From Flavobacteriales bacterium (lineage in GTDB: Bacteria; Bacteroidota; Bacteroidia; Flavobacteriales_F; PHOS-HE28): a stretch of DNA of 61,282 nt. Below, in pieces: positions 58,523-61,282 of this stretch (positions are counted from its first letter, which is position 1; each line of letters opens with the position of its first letter). Below the pieces are notes generated by a model. It was not told the DNA's origin. It searched no databases and saw only the letters and a program-made list of their open reading frames with translations. The DNA lies in contig JAGNUG010000007.1 of assembly GCA_017987115.1 (NCBI GenBank), positions 1-61,282 on the forward strand, read 5' to 3'. The position numbers were made by a program, and so were the translations under genes.

Positions 58523-59170
58523 ATGGAAGATGGATACAGGCACAAAGGCCTGCGGAACCAGTTGGTGGAGGAGCTGAAGAAGAAAGGGGTCAAGGATACT
58601 AAGGTCTTGGAGGCCATAGGGGCAATTCCTAGGCATCAGTTCATCGATGATACCGCTTTCTTACAGCAAGCCTATGCTGATATTGCCTTCCCAATAGGTT
58701 GTGGGCAGACCATTTCACAACCGTATACAGTTGCATTCCAGACCGAACTACTTCAATTGAAGCCTGGAATGAAGGTGCTTGAAGTAGGAACAGGAAGCGG
58801 TTATCAATGTGCTGTATTGGTGAAATTAGGCACACGCGTTTTCACGATCGAACGACAGCGCCCACTGTACATGCGCACAAAGACCAAGCTTGCTGAAATG
58901 CGGATCCGTGCGGCTACCTATTATGGTGATGGATACGCAGGCTTACCGAAGGAGGCACCTTTCGATAGGGTTATCGTTACGTGTGGCGCCCCTTTTGTGC
59001 CGCAAGTGCTATTGGAGCAATTGAAACCGGGCGGCAGGGCTGTTATTCCTGTGGGAGAAGGAGACCTCCAAGTCATGACCGTGGTTGAGAAATTGATGGA
59101 CGGTACGCTATCTTCCACAACCCATGGAGATTTCCGGTTCGTACCAATGCTTGAACAGAAAGCGGGATAG
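58523..59170 (+). CDS. pcm: Protein-L-isoaspartate O-methyltransferase
   Basis: Repairs isoaspartyl residues in aged proteins by SAM-dependent methylation. The 215 residues match the family. Landmarks: VLEAIGAIPRHQFIDD, IGCGQTISQPYTVAFQTELL, the SAM loop VLEVGTGSGYQCAVL near 88, and VTCGAPFVPQVLLEQLKPGG. The ATG at 58523 is chosen because it lies a normal distance downstream of the promoter box; 58514 is also possible. It is divergent from the Gfo/Idh gene. Confidence 0.93.
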   Translation: MEDGYRHKGLRNQLVEELKKKGVKDTKVLEAIGAIPRHQFIDDTAFLQQAYADIAFPIGCGQTISQPYTVAFQTELLQLKPGMKVLEVGTGSGYQCAVLVKLGTRVFTIERQRPLYMRTKTKLAEMRIRAATYYGDGYAGLPKEAPFDRVIVTCGAPFVPQVLLEQLKPGGRAVIPVGEGDLQVMTVVEKLMDGTLSSTTHGDFRFVPMLEQKAG

Positions 59171-59598
59171 TTACGACGCATCGCATTTCACGCGAATGCG
59201 GTCATGTGCGGGTGTTCATAAGATGCCACGGTCGTTACTTTTGTGATCAGGGATCAGGTTAGATCTGTTCCAGATATAGCGCAAATCAACCCACAACGTA
59301 ACCTTTGTTAGGATGTATGCGTTAAAGCCCATCGTACCTCAAAAGCACGTGGTAAACCAATGCTGATATTTATCAGTATCGTTAGTCAATGAACTTTTCT
59401 ACATTCGCCCCCGATTTGGTAAAAAGCGTAACCGCATTCAAACTCCCGATCGAAATGAATGATATCAAGGTTCTTAACAAAAAGCTGTTAGGATCATTAA
59501 TAATTGTTCATTACTTTTGGCGCGCTTCAGCGGTACGTTTGGCCGCTGGATCACTCCACTAACTACACAAAAAGCACGTAAACCAAAAAACGTTCGAC
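59171..59598 (+). other. 428-base spacer with promoter-like boxes and a micro-ORF
   Basis: Between pcm and the outer-membrane protein gene. It contains TACTTTTG at 59236-59243, AACCTTTG at 59300-59307 followed 5 bases later by a 17-codon ORF (59313-59366), a CTGATA/TATCAG hairpin at 59363-59376, and TACTTTTG at 59512-59519, which probably drives the next gene. No larger gene is present; a small RNA cannot be excluded. Confidence 0.45.
59512..59519 (+). promoter_or_regulatory. -7 box of the outer-membrane protein gene
   Basis: TACTTTTG, an exact TAnnTTTG match, giving a leader of about 75 bases before the ATG at 59599. The long leader, unlike the other promoters here, may carry regulation. 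Confidence 0.55.
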
Positions 59599-60450
59599 AT
59601 GAAAAAGATCGTACTCTTCGCCGCAGCGCTTGTAGCATGCTCGGCTACCTTCGCCCAAACGGGCGAGATCACCAGCAATCGCGGTGAAAACTGGCTATCT
59701 CAGGATGGCGATTGGGGATTGACCTTTGATGCAAATCCTCTACTTAACTATGCTGGTAACCTATTCAATGGTGCTTCCGGTAACAACATCGGTGGTGGTC
59801 TAACATGGGCTAATTCCAACTTCGCTATACAGGGTAAGAAATTGGTAGATGCCAATACAGCTTACCGCGGTAAAGTGCGTATTGGTTTCGGCAGTACCAA
59901 GAACACCACGCTTGTAAATGATGTGACCAGCACAGATACTCCACAAGCTCAGGTGGAAGATACACAGAAGAATGGTTTCTTCGCACTTAATCTGGGCGTT
60001 GGTCTTGAGAAACGTGTCGGCAGCACACGCGTTGTAGGTGTTTATGGTGCAATGTTCAATGTTGGACTAACCAGCAGCAAAAGCAAATACGAGTATGGTA
60101 ACGCATTGAGTGCTACCAATCAAGGTCATACGAACTCATTCGGTCAAGGAAATGGTGTTACTGAAGCAAAGAACGGATCAACTTTCGGTCTTGGACTTAG
60201 TGCATTCGCCGGTATTGAGTGGTTCTGCGCTCCAAAGATCTCTTTGAGCGGTGAATACGGTTGGGGCTTTATGCTTGCAACTACCGGTTTCGGTGAAACT
60301 ACAACTGAGTCATGGGATGCTACAGCTGCCAATGGTGCAGGTGCGACCACCACAACTACAGTTGAAGGACCAACAGGTAAGCAGAGCGCATTCAGCCTGG
60401 ACACCAGCGTTTCTGGCGCTACTGTAGGAATTAATTTCTACTTCCAATAA
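59599..60450 (+). CDS. Outer-membrane beta-barrel-type protein
   Basis: A 283-residue exported protein. Signal peptide MKKIVLFAAALVACSATFAQ. The rest is Gly/Asn/Thr-rich with amphipathic beta strands, starting with WGLTFDANPLLNYAGNLFNG, with FFALNLGVGLEKRVGS and FGLGLSAFAGIEWFCAPKISL in the middle, and ending in the strand GATVGINFYFQ with a C-terminal aromatic, as in outer-membrane barrels of Bacteroidota. Function unknown (porin-like or adhesin). A perfect terminator and strong promoter box suggest high expression. Confidence 0.78.
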   Translation: MKKIVLFAAALVACSATFAQTGEITSNRGENWLSQDGDWGLTFDANPLLNYAGNLFNGASGNNIGGGLTWANSNFAIQGKKLVDANTAYRGKVRIGFGSTKNTTLVNDVTSTDTPQAQVEDTQKNGFFALNLGVGLEKRVGSTRVVGVYGAMFNVGLTSSKSKYEYGNALSATNQGHTNSFGQGNGVTEAKNGSTFGLGLSAFAGIEWFCAPKISLSGEYGWGFMLATTGFGETTTESWDATAANGAGATTTTTVEGPTGKQSAFSLDTSVSGATVGINFYFQ

Positions 60451-60469
60451 GGAATAGTTAAGTGATCTT

Positions 60470-60503
60470 GAAAGGCCTCCGGAAACGGAGGCCTTTCTTT
60501 TTT
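60470..60503 (+). terminator. Rho-independent terminator with GAAA loop
   Basis: A perfect 12-bp stem (GAAAGGCCTCCG at 60470-60481, its inverse at 60486-60497) closed by a GAAA tetraloop and followed by six Ts. It is the strongest terminator in the window. Confidence 0.92.
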
Positions 60504-60535
60504 GGGTATACCGCTCACTGACCGTACATTCGAAC

Positions 60536-61282
60536 ATGATCCCCGTGTTAGCCCCAACAGCAGTTAAGGACGCCGACCAACGTACGCTTCGAGCACAAGG
60601 CATTTCTTCGCTTCAGCTAATGGAGCGAGCAGCTGAGCGGTGTGCCGAACGTATCCTTGATCTTGTACGGACGGAAGCATTTGGCTCCAATAAGGTCAGT
60701 TTCATCGTATTTGCTGGGATGGGCAATAATGGTGGAGATGGACTTGCTATTGCCAGGTTACTTCATAAGGCTGGTGTACAAGTGCGCGTAGTTCGAGTGC
60801 TTCATTCAAAAAAGGCTTCAGCCGATCATTTTGCTAATTTGGAAAGGTTCGAGCATACTGGGGTTCCAATAGTTGATGTGGATCTTGGATCACTGTCATT
60901 TGAGATCGCTGATAACGAGGTTGTTATTGATGCGATGCTGGGTATCGGCGCTTCTGGGCCTCTCCATGAATTACTCAGGAATGTCGTTGAGGTGATCAAC
61001 AATTCAGGCAATCCGGTGATTGCCATCGATGTTCCGACCGGATTGGATGCAACTGGAGCTACGTTGAATGAACCAGGTCATATTGTTCAAGCTCAATGGA
61101 CCCTGACCATCGGAGTTCCCAAAATGGCGATGTTCCTTGCTGATAGAGCTCCTTTAGTGGGTCACTGGCAGTTGATCCCCATTGATCTTGAACTTGAAGG
61201 GATCAACACACGGGATACGAATGCATATTTGATCGAAGAACAGGATGTGATCAGCAATCTTGGACCTAAGCCACGTTTCGGT
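60536..61282 (+). CDS. nnr: NAD(P)H-hydrate epimerase/dehydratase (cut by window edge)
   Basis: Repairs NAD(P)HX, the hydrated form of NAD(P)H. The frame is open from ATG 60536 to the window end (249 codons). The N-terminal YjeF domain is clear: IPVLAPTAVKDADQRTLRAQ at the start, FAGMGNNGGDGLAIARLL (about 62-79) and AIDVPTGLDATGATLN (about 163-178). The C-terminal kinase-like dehydratase domain would lie beyond base 61282, so bifunctionality is inferred; stand-alone epimerases also exist. Confidence 0.9.
   Translation, partial: MIPVLAPTAVKDADQRTLRAQGISSLQLMERAAERCAERILDLVRTEAFGSNKVSFIVFAGMGNNGGDGLAIARLLHKAGVQVRVVRVLHSKKASADHFANLERFEHTGVPIVDVDLGSLSFEIADNEVVIDAMLGIGASGPLHELLRNVVEVINNSGNPVIAIDVPTGLDATGATLNEPGHIVQAQWTLTIGVPKMAMFLADRAPLVGHWQLIPIDLELEGINTRDTNAYLIEEQDVISNLGPKPRFG

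Overview
The window looks like chromosome of a free-living Bacteroidota bacterium, probably of the Flavobacteriales. Evidence: many genes carry the Bacteroidota -7 promoter element TAnnTTTG; Shine-Dalgarno sites are weak; and several genes belong to families largely confined to that phylum (DUF4476, DUF4412, DUF4294, BatA/TIGR02226-type membrane proteins, TIGR02757, secreted Bacteroidota lipoproteins). These family names are from recognition, not from a search. No tRNA, rRNA, CRISPR array, integrase, transposase or prophage gene was seen.

Layout. 1-2250: start of a secreted protein, then rpsP-rimM-trmN6. 2279-3625: saccharopine dehydrogenase-like gene. 3825-8268: a cell-envelope cluster of a DUF4476 protein, a CsgG-type lipoprotein and two LPP20-like lipoproteins. 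8382-10460: DUF423 protein and pckA. 10566-13165: S41-like protein overlapping a metal/cofactor-type binding lipoprotein. 13244-17069: Mpo1-like, DinB, YdcF-like, TPR, a doubtful small ORF and a DEAD-box helicase. 17230-19856: ferredoxin-like protein, membrane peroxiredoxin, PAS-SpoIIE phosphatase. 19909-22926: miaA, pRiA4b-type protein, CCA-adding enzyme. 23189-26908: GT9, CNNM/CBS protein, dapD, small secreted protein.

26942-29859 holds two overlapping genes for secreted proteins that share a C-terminal module and two dockerin-like repeats; a third relative (40891-43884) adds delta-60 repeats. 30092-32510: ruvX, def, lipoprotein, thioredoxin-like protein. 32550-37556: dihydroorotase-like protein lacking the HxH pair, BatA-type protein, TIGR02757, DUF4412. 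37599-40807: MBOAT/SGNH O-acylation cluster. 44098-47772: lolD, mscS, sucC. 47846-49592: flavin oxidoreductase and an AT-rich methyltransferase gene. 50036-55039: biotin carboxylase, DUF4294, FkbM, DUF4126, GNAT, 3-hydroxyacyl-CoA dehydrogenase. 55100-58426: sugar-phosphate transferase, lipoprotein, Gfo/Idh oxidoreductase. 58523-end: pcm, an abundant outer-membrane protein with a strong terminator, and a truncated NAD(P)HX repair gene.

Themes. Translation and RNA maturation (rpsP, rimM, trmN6, miaA, cca, def, helicase) sit among central metabolism (pckA, sucC, accC, dapD) and a large share of envelope and surface genes (CsgG/LPP20, MBOAT/SGNH, LolD, sugar transferase, secreted multi-domain proteins). 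Three patterns run through the window: -7 boxes ending only 4-9 bases before the start codon, a marked excess of GATC, and dispersed short intergenic repeats.
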